Shown in pieces: positions 45,883-58,992 of a stretch of 64,000 bases of DNA. Source of the stretch: Cunninghamia lanceolata (taxonomy: Eukaryota > Streptophyta > Pinopsida > Cupressales > Cupressaceae); contig BSBN01000233.1 of assembly GCA_027924645.1 (NCBI GenBank), positions 8,140,501-8,204,500 of the forward strand, in the 5' to 3' direction. Both the position numbers and the translations under genes were made by a program. The notes beneath the pieces were generated by a model. That model searched no databases and was not told where the DNA came from. It was given only the letters and a program-made list of their open reading frames with translations. Position 1 is the first letter of the stretch. Every line of letters starts with the position of its first letter.

Positions 45883-47354
45883 TGTTGGCAACATAGTCAA
45901 GGGAAACTGCTGATAGAATGTTGTCATTGATGGTAACAAGGTTTGTTAAAGGTCCAGAAGACTAACTTAGTCAAAATGGCTAAGTAATGGATAAGCTACA
46001 AAGTATCAGAGATTGGGTCAGTATGCCTCCGCAGTTGAAGATCATTACATGTGGTTCAGGTATGTTGTTCATTATATTTAGTGATCACATTTTCCAGTGT
46101 TCAAGTTCTGACTTCCACCAGAAGTCATATGGTGAATTGTCTAAGCCCAGATGAATAGCGTTAAGCTTGAAATAGTGCAAAGCATCTGAGTATTTTGGTT
46201 TGCATTCCTCCACTGTTGAGTATTTTGATTTACGGTTCTAAGGAAATGTAGACACATGTCATAATCATCAAAATTTAGATTTGTAGTGCTTAAAGTCCAC
46301 TAGACCATATTTGACAAGTTCTTTAGTATTGGCTTCCAGTTTGATAGTATTTCTCTGTGACAGAACAATTGTTCTAAGATCCACATTTCTCTATGAAAGA
46401 ATATTATGCTCCATAGTTCAGAAAGGTATGCTAAGAGGTCCATAATGAATGTTGTCTATGATTTTTAGAGTCGCATATGATTCGCATTGGAAGTTTTGAT
46501 GTGACAGTTGAACTGGTCAAGTGTGTACTTAAGGGATAAGCCAATAGGCATGTTAGATCTATATGTGGTGAGGATACATTGTTTGAAGAATTAATCCAAG
46601 TGCTTGAATAATTTATGTCAATCTATATGAAGACTATTGTATGTTTGTTTAGGTCCGCATTCCTATTTGTGCAAAAGATCAAGCCAACAAGGTATAATGT
46701 ACTTGTATACATGTTTCATGTCTAGCTTGCCAACCTGATTGTGGGATGAATCTTGTTGCGGATATATATACTTGATGTATTTCAGTGTTGGTGGAGTGAA
46801 AGTGTGTGAAAAAGAATACAAATTCAATGATTGTGTGACCTAAGGTAGTTCTGTGATTAGCAAAACTATAGTAAAGGCAGAAGGACATAAGTATATGTGA
46901 AGTAGAGAAGAAAAGTAGGGCAGACAGTATGAAGTCTTTTGAATCTGTACAGTGAGCAAATTGGTACTACAGCACAACATTTTGTAGATGAACCTGTAGC
47001 AGTCATCTCTTGGTAGTGAGCCACTTCTTTCTTTATTCTCTTCTCTTCTATTTAGCAGTGAGCCTATTCCAGTGATCACTTCTTTGGATAGTGAGTCCTT
47101 GGGCAGTGAACCTTCATGTAATTCAATATTTCTATCATAATATATTGTGAGCAAACACTCACCATGGTTTTTCCCTTTTTGGGTTTTTCCACGTAAAATT
47201 CTAGTGTCTATGTGTTATGAATTTGTGGTTACTCTTCTTGTGTTTACTCTTCTTTCATGTTATTGAATTTGGTAATGGATTAATGAATGTGTGAATGAAA
47301 TAATTTTTAGAATACTGATTCACCCTCTCGTCTCAGTATTCTTTGTGTTCAACA
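45883..47354 (+). mobile_element. 3' LTR of element 3 (1472 bp)
   Basis: Follows the AAAGGGGGAGAT tract and ends TTCAACA before the CTTCT target duplicate. Confidence 0.9.
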
Positions 47355-47379
47355 CTTCTAAATTATTTAAATAATATTA

Positions 47380-47511
47380 TATGGAGGGAAATAGAGACAA
47401 AGAGAGAAAAATAAATAGAGAGATAGAGAGGGATATATACATACATATATGTGTGTGTGTGTGTGTATCCCTCTCTATCTCTCTCTCTCTATATATATAT
47501 ATATCCCTCTT

Positions 47512-47545
<34 letters not shown>

Positions 47546-48010
47546 AATATATATACAGAGAGAGAGAGCCTTTCAATTTCAAGTAGAGAACATGGATACA
47601 AAGATAGAGGAGAGAGAGAGAGGAAGAGAGGAATATGTACAAAGTAAGGAAGGAGAGAGACAAAGATATAGATAGAGAAGGATAAAGAGATAGGTACGAA
47701 TATAGAGAAGTATAGAGATAAATAAAAAGAAATAGAGAGCTAGAGAGGGAAACAAAGATATATATAGAGGCCTAGAGGGATAAATAGAGGGAGAGAGGTA
47801 CCAAGATACAGGAGGGAGAGATATAGAGAGGTACCAAGATAGAGGAGGGAGAGATATAGATAGGTACAAAGATAGAGAAGGATAAAGAGGTACAAAGATA
47901 GAGAAGGATAGAGAAAGATATAGATAGAGGGATAGAGAGCGAGGTAAAGAGCTAAAGAGGGAGATAAATAGAGATAGAGACAAAAATAAATAGAGAGCTA
48001 GAGAGGGATA
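47380..48010 (+). repeat. Purine-rich GAGATA-type and (CT)n/(TA)n/(GT)n microsatellite tract
   Basis: Degenerate (GAGATAGAGAGG)n for most of 630 bp, with blocks of GT (47450-47466), CT (47472-47490, 47513-47528) and TA (47491-47503, 47529-47545). The apparent ORFs here are repeat artefacts. Confidence 0.9.
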
Positions 48011-48879
48011 ATTCCTATGAATAATCATTTCCAAATTTTACCTTTACCATCCATCGTAATTGAAGAGACATTTCCTAGAACAAAAAACATTACCTATCAT
48101 AGAATTACAAAACTAAGATTAATTGCATAAACATAGTGACAAAAAAGTGTCCCATTGTGTGATATACTTGAGGTTATAGTCAAGAATTCCAATAGAAAAC
48201 AATACATTAAAGATCAGGCTATGGTACTTTTACAATGTAAAAAGTGGAGCTTTGTATGTGTTGGTCCAAATCATCTAATAAAACTTTACTTACCACTATA
48301 GAACAACAACACACATCATTACATGGTTTCAATGTTCAAATGATGACCATGATTCAACAAACCAAAATTGACCCAAAAAATTAATGCAAATATTCTCTAT
48401 ACTCTCTTTTTGAAAATACTGATATTACAAACAAACAAAAACTTCCTCTTTGCTACTCTTACAAATATGCCCTCTCATTTATTGCTCTTACCAACTCAAT
48501 TTTACAAAGTATGTATATTTTAAGTTTCCCATATCTAGAATAACATTTTCTTTTATCCACACAAAACTCCTTTCCGCATGCATTTTCAATGTACCCATTG
48601 GACACTAAGGTACGATTTCGAGTATAAAGTAAAAATCATCTAAATTATTGTAGTGAGTGAAATATTTTTCAATCACACTCTATATCAATATTTTAGTGGA
48701 AATTAGTTTAATTATAATGATAATGAGTATGACATGGGATATAGAGTTGAGATCAATATTATAAATAAATGTAATAATAAATAGAATTTTTTTCAATAAA
48801 CAAAATAAATGTATTTAGTTTTCAATTTAATGTTGAGGTGATTATGAAAGATTGTATGGAATGATTTGTTACTATATAT
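48011..48879. other. AT-rich spacer
   Basis: No ORF or repeat recognised; possibly decayed upstream pol of the following Copia remnant. Confidence 0.4.
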
Positions 48880-49860
48880 ATGTTGATGATATTTTGCTTA
48901 TTGGTAATAATAAGGCAATGATTACGAAACTCAAGACTTGATTTTTTAGTGTATTTGATATGAATGATTCAAGAGCCATCAAATACATCTTAGTGATGGA
49001 AATTAATTGAGATTGGATTCACATAAAGATTTATCTTAGATAGAATACGTATGCAGGGACTATTTTGTAGCAATTTGTTGTGCACAATTGTAAGCCAATG
49101 AGTATTCATTTTCTTGTTGATACTAATTTATCTTTAATTAGTATTCTAAGTTGGATAATAATTTTGAGGATATATAATTTTTCTTATGTTAGTGCTATAA
49201 GTAGCTTGATGTATGCAACAGTATGTAATCGACTAGATATTACCTAGATAGTGAGAGTTTTTATTAGGTTTATGACTGACCATGGTAAATTGCATAGGAA
49301 TTATGTTAAAAAACTGTTCAAATACTTGTAAGGAACTTTTGATTACTAGTTATTTTATTAGGGGACTAATGACCTAGACACGATGTTGGACATATAGGTC
49401 TTTGTTGATTCAAATTGAGCTGGTGATTTGGATAGTAGGAGGTCCATTAATATTTATGTGTTTTGTTTGTTTGGAGGATCTATTAGTTGGATGAGTAAGA
49501 TGCAACCAATGATTTTATGTTTAATATGCTAGAAGTAGATTACATGGCTACTTTACATGCCTATAAGGAGATAGTTTGGTTATAAAGGTTTTGCTCAAGT
49601 ATTTAATTTAGCTACAAGGTTGTGAAGATGAATTTGACCATCATAGTGATATCTGTTTGGTGTAGAAGTCCATGTACCATGCTCCTACTAAGAATATACA
49701 AGTTTAATATCACTTTGTTCATGAGATTATTGATAATAATAAGGCCATGGTATAAAAGGTGGACACTTCAGATAATATTTCAAATTCTCTTGTGAAACTA
49801 ATTAGAATGGATAATTTTTATTATTTCAGGGAGGCTATGGGCCATATTTATTCTCATATA
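48880..49860 (+). pseudogene. pol: Copia-type RT/RNase H pseudogene
   Basis: From 48880 the plus strand reads YVDDILLIGNNKAMI (Copia RT active site YVDD), a weakened FDM..D region, YILVMEIN, then MYATVCNRLDIT, FMTDHGKLHRNYVK and SINIYVFCLFGGSISWMSK (Copia RNase H), and ends with YHFVHEIIDNNKAM and VDTSDNISNSLVK. Stops occur every 10-40 codons with few frameshifts. Only the last third of pol is present. Confidence 0.82.
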
Positions 49861-49918
49861 TGTAATTTATTTTAGGTTTCCTATTACGTCATTGTAATAT
49901 AAATATTAAGTGGAAGAA

Positions 49919-50750
49919 TGTTAGAATTAGTGTCTTAATAGTTTGCAACCCTATGTCTAAAGTTATTTTCTTAAAATACCTTCAAGAAGGTATAATATTT
50001 GATTCAAAGCTCTAATTTTAGTGATTTTAAAAAAAATAAAGATCTTGATTAGCTGACCACATTAAAAAGATCAAAGAATTGTTGGAAGATTGTTAGAACA
50101 TTAAAATACCCATTACAATTGAGAAAATAAGATGCAAAGTTTCACAATGTGATACCTAAGAAAAAGGGTAAGAGATGGAAACTCCCAAGGAGGATAGATC
50201 TTTGGGGTACAAATAAAGATCAAGAGATATTTGGGATATTATTGTAATTGTACTAAATAGGGAGGTCATGGTAGAAGACCAATAACAAGAGTTACTTTGG
50301 GAAGAGTGAAGCATCTTGTCATTAGTTGATTTCTATCTTGGGTACATGTTTCAATGCATAGTTATATGTGGGAATTTTTTTCTTGTGGACCATTGTTTTT
50401 GTGGCAAGTAGTTAATAGAAACCTCTTGGTGGGTTCTTGTTTCCTTTGCTCTATGTATTGAGTGTATGTGATATAGGCTTCATTGTGTTGTGTTGCTAAT
50501 GTACTTTTATGTATCTTGAATGCTTGAGTGGTTGGTCTTGGTATAATGTTGTTCTTAAGATTAAACCAAACTCGGTAGGTAGTAGATCTTTTTTGAAAGG
50601 GTTTCTTCACATAAATCTAGTGTTATTTTGATATTGTTGTGTTCTATTTATTCTTCTTGTTCTATTTGATGGATTGATCACATTTATTAATTGATTAATT
50701 ATATTTAAGAACTATAATTTATTTATACTTTCATACACTTTTATTGTATT
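49919..50750 (+). mobile_element. Probable start of the 3' LTR of the Copia remnant (end not fixed)
   Basis: AAGTGGAAGAA purine tract, then TGTTAGAATTAG at 49919, a typical Copia 3' LTR start about 80 bp after pol. I cannot place its right end; ~50680-50760 is plausible. Confidence 0.45.
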
Positions 50751-51316
50751 TGTTTACCCTATTGTCAATATTAAGGAGATCTTAGGTTATGCAAAAAGAA
50801 GGTAGGTGGAGGCTATAGTTGTTAAATGTGTCATATAGGATGCAAGAGCATAGAAGGGGATGAAATAGGAAATTATATTAAAAGTAGAAAAGTTAGTGTA
50901 GACATGTAACTTCCATTAGATTCAATTAAATGTGATCAAAGGGAGTACGGATTGATTGGGGAAAGCTAGTGTACTAGGTGTAGGATAGGAAAAGGATGCC
51001 TCAAAAAGAAGAGTAGTTCATAACATGTTGAAATTCAAAAATTTGTCCATAGGAGTACCTAGGGAAGGAAAGTAGAAAAATGATTTATATCTTACACAAA
51101 ATGAAGCTGATCATTTGGTAGTAGACACTCTAACGTGTTTCTCAAATTAACAACCAATTAAGTAAGAATGATGGCTGATCCCTAAAAAATCTAAGGACTA
51201 TTAGGATAATTTGTTAGATAAAGAGCATGCTCACAATCAAATTTTGTATACAAGAGTGAAATGAGGACTTAGACACAATGTGCTTCTTCAATAAGCATCA
51301 CGAAGGAAATTTGACC
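50751..51316. other. Spacer, nothing recognised
   Basis: Only note: 51047-51081 (CCATAGGAGTACCTAGGGA...) is repeated directly at 51315-51350. Confidence 0.4.
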
Positions 51317-51379
51317 ATAGGAGTACCTAGGGAGGGAAAGTAGAAAAATGTTCTACTTTCCTTCCCTAGGTACTCCTAT
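51317..51379. repeat. 29-bp-stem hairpin
   Basis: ATAGGAGTACCTAGGGAGGG and the next 9 bases, loop AAATG (51346-51350), then the reverse complement 51351-51379; 28 of 29 pairs match. Confidence 0.95.
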
Positions 51380-53670
51380 AGAAAATGTAGAGGACACTAG
51401 CACTTGAAGAACACCTAAACTTGATCAGTACATATGATCTATAATCAATAGAGAATGCACTTAAATTGGTATTACTATAGAGTATTTTAATGAAGAAGCA
51501 TTATATGAGAATTCAAGTCAAAGTTGTTGGATGATGTGGCATCAAAGGGAGAAATTTACAAGATTGAGAAGAAGTCTATAATGTAGAAATTAGCGGATGT
51601 CCATGTTTAGGGTGGAAAGGTTCATCTAAGAAAGGACTAGAAACAACTAAAATTTAAGTACTTCTTAAAAAAACTAGATGCCGATGGCATAAAAGTTGTA
51701 CAAAATACCATAAGAATAATGTTGTAGAAAAATGTAGTCCCTAGATAGTGAAAGAAGGTTCATGTCTATGAAATCGTTAGTGATATCTCGTCAAGGAAGT
51801 TACAAGTTGTGTACAAAAGAAGAGAGTAGCACAAGATAAATATGTGAGGCTTATGTTAGCAGGTAATATTGTTAGTGATTCCCAACATAGAATAAGAAGG
51901 CATATGCAAAAAAAGAATCCACAATTAAATTCTAAGTGGATGAATATCTATTAGATAGTAAAAAAAGAAGTCTTGAAATACTGCATATCAACATAAGGAA
52001 GAGGGTGATAGGAGGAGGATTTTCCCATGTGGATAGGTTTTTGAAAGATATCTTATTATAATAATATAACTACCTATGTTAAAGGAAAGAAAATAAGACT
52101 TTATAATGTATCGAAGTTTTGAGATGATAATTGAAGGAAGTGGATAGATCCAGAAGTGTACAAGTGCAAAAATTAATAGATGATTTTGGGACAATTTGTA
52201 GCTCTTGTCCTAGAAGATAGAAGAAGCAAAGTAGGAAGATATAACTTATTTCCTAAATCCTATTCAAGTGTTCAAGGTGCATTGAGTTTGAATCATTAGT
52301 TGAATCTACCACTCAAACCTTATTTTTGAGATCTAATCAAAGAAATTTTGTATTTGTGGTGTTTTATGCAAGAGCATACCTAATGCTGCATTGACCAAAA
52401 AAATGTTTTTTCATCTATTTTTTCCTATTTTGTATGTTTGAGTTTTTGCACCATGAGAAAGAGTTTACACTTTCTCCTAGGTGATCATGATGATTTAATT
52501 GTGTTACCTTGATGCAAAGGGACTTGGTTGTGGCTTTCTTGTTATACTTATTGATAGAGAATTCATTAAGTTCCTCGCCTTAATTCCATATTTTAGATCT
52601 TATGGTATTAGAATGGTGTGATCATGCTTCTTGTACACTAATTGTCTTTAGCTTTGTATGACATTAATTCATTTATTTATTACTCAATATATTTGTGATC
52701 AAATTTTCTTGTGCATGATTTCATTCTAGAAGATGTTATCTTTACTTGCACTAGTTTGAGTTTAAATTTAATGTTCTATGCCAAGACATGAGATAATTTT
52801 ACATCATAATCCTTGGATGCTAGTTGATGACAACAACTTCTAACATGTTATGAAGAATCTACACTCATATTAATCTACCTATAAATCATGAGCATCTTAA
52901 TGTTGTGGTAAACTAGCAACGTTGTCCATATCTCTTGGATATTGTAACAAGTTTGTTAAGCACCTTATGTGTATAAATAGTCATCCCTGAGATCATTTTA
53001 ATTATCACTCACTTTATAAAAATCATAGCTTTCAAAAATTAGAAGATTTCTAGAATTCATTATATTCAACCTTGTGCCAAGTTGTATGCCTATAAACTAC
53101 ATTGTAATAATTCAATGATTAATAGTAATAAGGATCCATACTATTCCATCTCTATTTCACTATTTATACCAGTTTTGTTTGTGATAAGCAAGCTACTTCA
53201 TTTAGTAGTCTCTACTTGGACTCTCAAATATTGCACTAGATCAAGAAATGGTGCCACATGGAGGGTAAGCAATAGGTGTAATTGCTCCTAATTTAGAGAA
53301 AGTGTGGATTTCTACTCCAAGTTCATCAAAAATACGTTTCTAGATGCCAATATTCTTAAAAGGGCTTTTAAAGAACATTGCTAATTGAAAATTTAATGAA
53401 TAACACAATATATCAATGAAATGTAGTATGTTGACATTAAAGAATCCTAAAAATAAAGATTATTACATAAGGATAATGCCTAATAGTCATTGTACACACA
53501 AAACTTATACTAGAGAAACCCTAAAAGGGAGAAATATCTAGTAAGAGTGAGTTTTAGGTCCCTATCTAGCTAATATGAATTATTTTAGATTGTGGTAGAT
53601 GGAAACATGGAGAAACTAAGCTATCAATGTATCTCCAAGCCTTGTAAATTTGTAATAATGTCTATTATAC
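51380..53670. other. AT-rich spacer, nothing recognised
   Basis: No ORF over 70 codons with any recognisable motif and no structured repeat. Confidence 0.5.
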
Positions 53671-54620
53671 TGGGTTACACTTTTTGGCCAAACTTGACAT
53701 TGAAATGAACATTTTGAACTAAATCTTCACTTTCGAACACCTATAGCTACTAAAATGCGAGGAATTTGAAGATGATGCAAACTAGTGATTTGTGACATTT
53801 TATTTGTAGATTCTAAATATATATTTTAAAAAAATTTTGAAATCAATTTGCATTTCTTTTTCCATCTCTTTCGATAACTAGTTTTTAACAGTAAACGCCA
53901 TTTTTAAAGAGTGATGTGTACTATAAACCACATAAATTTTTTCTATGAAGGATAAAATTCTAATTTTTTTGAATTTAGATTTGTAACTACAATATCTAGA
54001 GGATGCATTTGGTTTCATAATGTTTTATTCAATATTTTTTTTAATTAAGTTTTGAAGTCAAACCAATTACAATTTAGATATAGGTGTACTATAAAGAGCA
54101 TAACTTTTTTGTATGTATTGGAATTCAATTTTTTTTGTTGGAATAAGGACATAATACCTAGAGGACATGTATTCTTTAGATTTTTTTTCTATATTTTCCT
54201 ATTTTTTTTGTATGTATGAAACAAAGACCATGATGTTCATTGAAAAACCTACATTCACAAGAAATAAAAAATGAATATAATAATCAAATTAAATATATTT
54301 AAAATTATACTTTTTGGAAAGATTATAATAAGAAATACATACTTACAAAACATAGATTTTAAATGAATTCATTTGGTCCCCCAAAAGGTAAATCAAAAGT
54401 GGTTTTTTATCAGCATTTTGATAGGTGTAAAGGAGACTCCATTATAGGTATGGTTTAAAACTAGCGGGGTTTTATCCAAGGGGGTTTGATCTAAGGGGGT
54501 TTGATTAAACCCTCCTCAATTAAAATCCTTTAAATGGAACCTTTGGAGGCTTAAATCATTATATTTTCTAAAAATATGTGATTTTAGCAAAAATCAGGAT
54601 GTCCCAGAAAGTGTAACCCA
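53671..54620. mobile_element. Candidate 950-bp non-autonomous DNA transposon with 17-bp TIRs
   Basis: TGGGTTACACTTTTTGG at 53671-53687 and CCAGAAAGTGTAACCCA at 54604-54620, inverted with 16/17 identity. No ORF inside. Flanks (CTATTATAC left, TTATTATGG right) give no clean target duplication, so the superfamily cannot be assigned. Confidence 0.45.
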
Positions 54621-54807
54621 TTATTATGGCAGCACATCTTACATTGTTAAAACCCTACAAAATGAGTGAAACATGAAGATAACAAGAGAGCCAACCCTTG
54701 ATACATGCCACTAACAACAACATATTATTGTCTTCTCATGACTATGGTGGCACAATGACACGTTTTCCAATGCTTGGAAGCTAAAATGAGTCAACAAAAC
54801 CCTACAA

Positions 54808-57380
54808 TTTCCTTATTTTATTTAAACTGTGGTTTAATTTTGACTTTATTCAAGAGGCATTTACATAATTTTTACAATGTTAGTGCTTTCACCATGGAGT
54901 GTTTGTTTAATTGTTGCAATATATGATGTTTTCATCACTCAATGATATTTCATTACCTATGGAAATAAATGAAAATATCATAATTAAAAACCCATCATGT
55001 TCTAACGCCTACACACTTTTCCTTTGTCTTCCATAGGATGCTTTGAATAATCCAAATGTTTCAAATTACTTATATTCAAGCTTTTTAACATTAGAAGTTA
55101 ATGAAGCTCGATCTCCATGTGAAGTTAAGTTTCAATGCACCTCTTTGTAAATGATGTAGTGTAAAAATGATCACTTTATCATGAACCTAACCTACTTTCA
55201 TAAATTAGGATGCCCTTTTGATTGGATCCCCTTTATGCATTCTACAATTAAGACGTCATCCTCCCCCATTATTTTCTCCCACTAACACCCTGTAAGGTAA
55301 GGATATGCTTATCGTCTTGGAGCACTAAAGGTTTTCTCAAAGATTAATAAGGTACCCCTAGCATCATAATATGTTTAAATTGGATAGAAGTTATATGTGG
55401 ACCACAATTATAAGATTCTCCTTGAACCACTATTGGTATAAAAGATCTAAATCTAGATGTAGAAGGAACTCTTCGTAGAGGTGGTACCTAGAGGTTCACA
55501 AGTAGGAGTAGACACATTAGCATGCTTAACCTTGGGTTTGTTTATATGATGGATGAAATTTGAGACATTAGGATCACATAACATGTTTTATTACTCAAGA
55601 CATATGAGATGACCAAGTAGATTCAGTTGACAATGGACATGTCAAAGATGGTGTACCATTAATAATCATAGCAATGCTTGAGATAGGATCTAAAGAATGG
55701 CCACTAAAGAATGAAAAACATGAAACATAAGAAAAACACACTCTTGACCATTATTTGAAAAAATACAAATTAAGTATTTCCCAACAATAATATAACAAAA
55801 GATAAACATTAACTAGAATAATTTGTTATTGTAGAACATGTGCAAACAAATATATTTGAAATGAAATCAACTTTGAAACATCATTGTATATATGTAAATA
55901 AGATGAATCAATATAGTACATTAAAAACATCATTAAAAAAATCCATTTGAAACATTATGTATCTAAGAAATTATATCACATTAACGTTCAACAAATTATA
56001 TAATGGTATATACAATATAAAATGAAAAGACCAATTTTTTTGGTTTGCATTTAAAATCTCCATTTCAGAATAATCAATATTTCAAATATGTAAAAATTAT
56101 TAATCTTAGTTGATTTGTCGGCCAAAATAACCTGTAATTCTTACTCAATAAGATAATTTGCATTTGCACTGTGCTGTGTTTCAACTACGATATCTATCTA
56201 TCTATCTATATTGCGCTTGTAGTGAAATCTAATGTATGTTCCTTCAGTGATCATATGTAGTGAAATATGTTCCTTCAATGATCATATTTCTTTTAACACT
56301 TCTTTTATTCAACTAATTTCAATTCCGAACGAAGACAGGCCCTGAAAAAATTTCACAATCTATTTTGACGTCCAAATACGTGTATGCAATTGTCTCTTGT
56401 GTATTAAAGGAAACGGCGCTCACATGGGTACTGCTTTCCAGAACGGCTCTCAGACCATGTCTCGTTCCTTTCAAACCAATCTTTTTACAGAAGAACGAAT
56501 TAATTTGTCTGTGTATGATTATGTCTTCTCGGAAATAGTTGTAAGATGGATTAAAAAATTGCTTTTCATTGAATACAAGTTACTTGGGATTTTAACTGAA
56601 TGCATGGTACTAAACTTACGACAATCTATTCCACGACACCAAACTTCTGAAGACTGACAAAACAAAAAAACAAAAACAAAAAAATTAATGGGAATGATTC
56701 AACACAATGGTTTTAAGGCTTTTGTTAATTATGGGAGTAAAATATATTTTTCAGGTGGTGTATACATTATATACATACTGGTTTTTCATTTCCAATCTTG
56801 TGTACGTGTTAGTAGTAAGATGTAGATCAGGGTGAGAGGCTGTAAGATAAAGAAGAACTACTCCAAGTCTATATACATATTACAAATTTAGTGTGTACAT
56901 GTGCATGTGCATGCATAAGTGCACCATAGTTTTAAGGCTTTTGTTAATTATAGGAGTTAAATATATTTTTCAGGTGGTGTGTACATTATATACATATTAG
57001 TTTTTCATTTTTAACTTTGTGTTCATCCTAGTGCTAAGATGTAGATAAGGTTGACAGCTTGTAAGATAAGAAGAACTGCCCCAAGTTTTTATACGTATTG
57101 TAAAAAAATTGTGTGTGTTTGGGGTGGGGATAAGACTGCATACCATGTTTTACTTTTTGTTTTTAGTATTGTTACAAATACAATGATGGACTCTTTTGTG
57201 TATAAGTTTATGTTAGCTTATTTTTTTATTATTTTGAATATTTAAACTTTTTTAATATAACATGGTTGATTTGAGTTTATAGAATTCTCAACTTTTTAGA
57301 TTAGAGGTTTGGTATGGATTTATTTGGTAGACTAATCTGCATCATAATTATGTCTCAGCATATCAAATTCTAAATTGTTC
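54808..57380 (+). repeat. 2.6-kb dispersed repeat, copy A
   Basis: Aligns with 58993-61628 (offset about 4,185-4,250), with many substitutions and small indels. Shared landmarks: GAAAATATCATAATTAAAAA at 54971/59156 and the GTGTATTAAAG...ACGGC...CTCACATGGGTAC word at 56399/60602. It contains an internal ~223-bp tandem duplication (about 56708 and 56931: GTTTTAAGGCTTTTGTTAAT). No protein recognised; the ORF at 56397-56657 has no support. Confidence 0.75.
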
Positions 57381-58992
57381 CTTTTAAAGCCAATAGTTAT
57401 GGAAATTGATAATTGTCTATCAATTTGTAAGCCAATAAAATTTGAATTAAACATCTAGGATCTCATTTTTTAAAATAGTTATATGTCACTAATTATAATT
57501 AGATCATTGAAGAGTTTTGTGAACATTAGAGCATATAGAGCTTCCATTAGTACTTGCATCAACAGATATTATATTGCATCATCATCTTAGGTACTTCCAT
57601 GCTAGCTTTACATGTCTTCACTTATTTATCATGAGCAAAGGGGATTGACTCATCAACAAGAAAGTTCCAGTTCCCCTAAGTTTCTCTTAACTACTACTTG
57701 TTTCAAATATCAAACAAGCTTATACCTTAGATTAGGTACAAAATAGCAAAGTAGTAGACAATAGATCTAGATAATGATAGTGTCCCAAGACATTCATGAA
57801 TTCATCTTTGAGAAGGGAAGAATCATTAAGTAATATTGTTATTGTTAGAATAGTGCAAGTCCAATGTTAGAACCTAGAACCTAATTGTCAATCAGGCTAC
57901 ATATGAAAGTATCAATCATCAACTACACAAAATAAACAAATAAAGTTAATCGGTACCTAACCCTCTCATTTATAGATAATTTTATCAATCTAAGCTCATA
58001 TTAATTTAGGATTTCTTGTCATTTATTATTTAATGCTTTAAGTAGAACTAGATTAATTTAGGGTGTGTTTATTTTCCCTATAGTAGGGAAAGAATAAATT
58101 GCATGGTTTAAGCTAAGGACTACACTTTTAGAAACACATGTTTGTTGGTTGATGTCAATTCAATTAAAAAATACCCAATGTAATAAAAAATTCATTATCA
58201 TTTTAATTTTTAAACACTTGAGGTATTAAAACATAGGCTTGTGGGTTGGGAGGTTATGTAATAGAATTGCCCACTCTAATTTATATATCTAGGGGATTCT
58301 CTTAATAAATCAATGTCATAGCATCTACATTCATAGGGTAGTAATAAACACCAATAGTTTCATTTATACCCATCAAATTTATGGTTTTGATACATCCTCT
58401 ATATATAGTAGTATGATTAAAATACCTCCCAATTTTCACTAGGTTTTCTATGTACCTATTTTTGTATTATATTTTTGTATCCTCTTACTATTTCTCTCAT
58501 ATCAACTAAGGACACTTCCCACACCTACATTTGAGTCAAAACTAGTTTTGATTTCCATCCCACACATTAAACCTTCACAAAAATACCTAGATGGGCTATG
58601 ACAAACATGTCATCTTGTAGAAAGCTTTGATTTAGAAGCAGTTATGAATCTAAAGCCCCAAACCCTTACCACACCAAATTTTAATAGTGAATCCTCCTAA
58701 TAAAAAACATCTCAACTATAGTATACATATTAATCTAAATTATAATGGAATGGTTTTAGAAATACCTAGTGATTCTTTTGGTTAGGGTTTTGGATTTACT
58801 GAAACTTGTCCAATAACTAGTTTTAGGATTGTGTTGAACCTTCACAACCTTGTTGTGACTATTGTTTCCCTTTTTAACTACATTAGAGTTTGGGATTGAG
58901 AAATTTCCCTTTATGAGGCTTTCACACGATATAAGGCAATGGGGTGGAAAATAAAGACAACTTCACAACCCTAGCAAGACCCATCATAATTT
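57381..58992. other. Spacer between the two repeat copies
   Basis: AT-rich, no ORF, nothing recognised. Confidence 0.5.

Larger units (their letters stand above)
39207..47354 (+). mobile_element. Element 3: non-autonomous LTR retrotransposon, complete (8148 bp)
   Basis: LTRs are 39207-40688 and 45883-47354, both TGTTGGCA...TTCAACA. CTTCT is repeated on both outer sides (39202-39206, 47355-47359), a direct 5-bp target duplication. TGGTATTAGA at 40691-40700 is one change from the usual initiator-Met tRNA primer site; AAAGGGGGAGAT at 45871-45882 is a typical polypurine tract. Copia-like borders. The internal 5.2 kb holds a gag-like gene and a long unknown ORF, but I find no protease, integrase, RT or RNase H motif. 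LTRs differ by about 8% in the first 175 bp. Confidence 0.9.

Noticed and set aside
47475..48034. 151-codon LSLSLYL-type ORF
   Set aside because: Complement of the GAGATA microsatellite tract.
55400..55760. Possible minus-strand Copia pre-integrase region
   Set aside because: A few phrases looked suggestive, but no zinc-binding or GHL-type motif could be read in any frame.
56397..56657. 86-codon ORF in repeat copy A
   Set aside because: The matching sequence in copy B (from 60602) does not preserve the frame.
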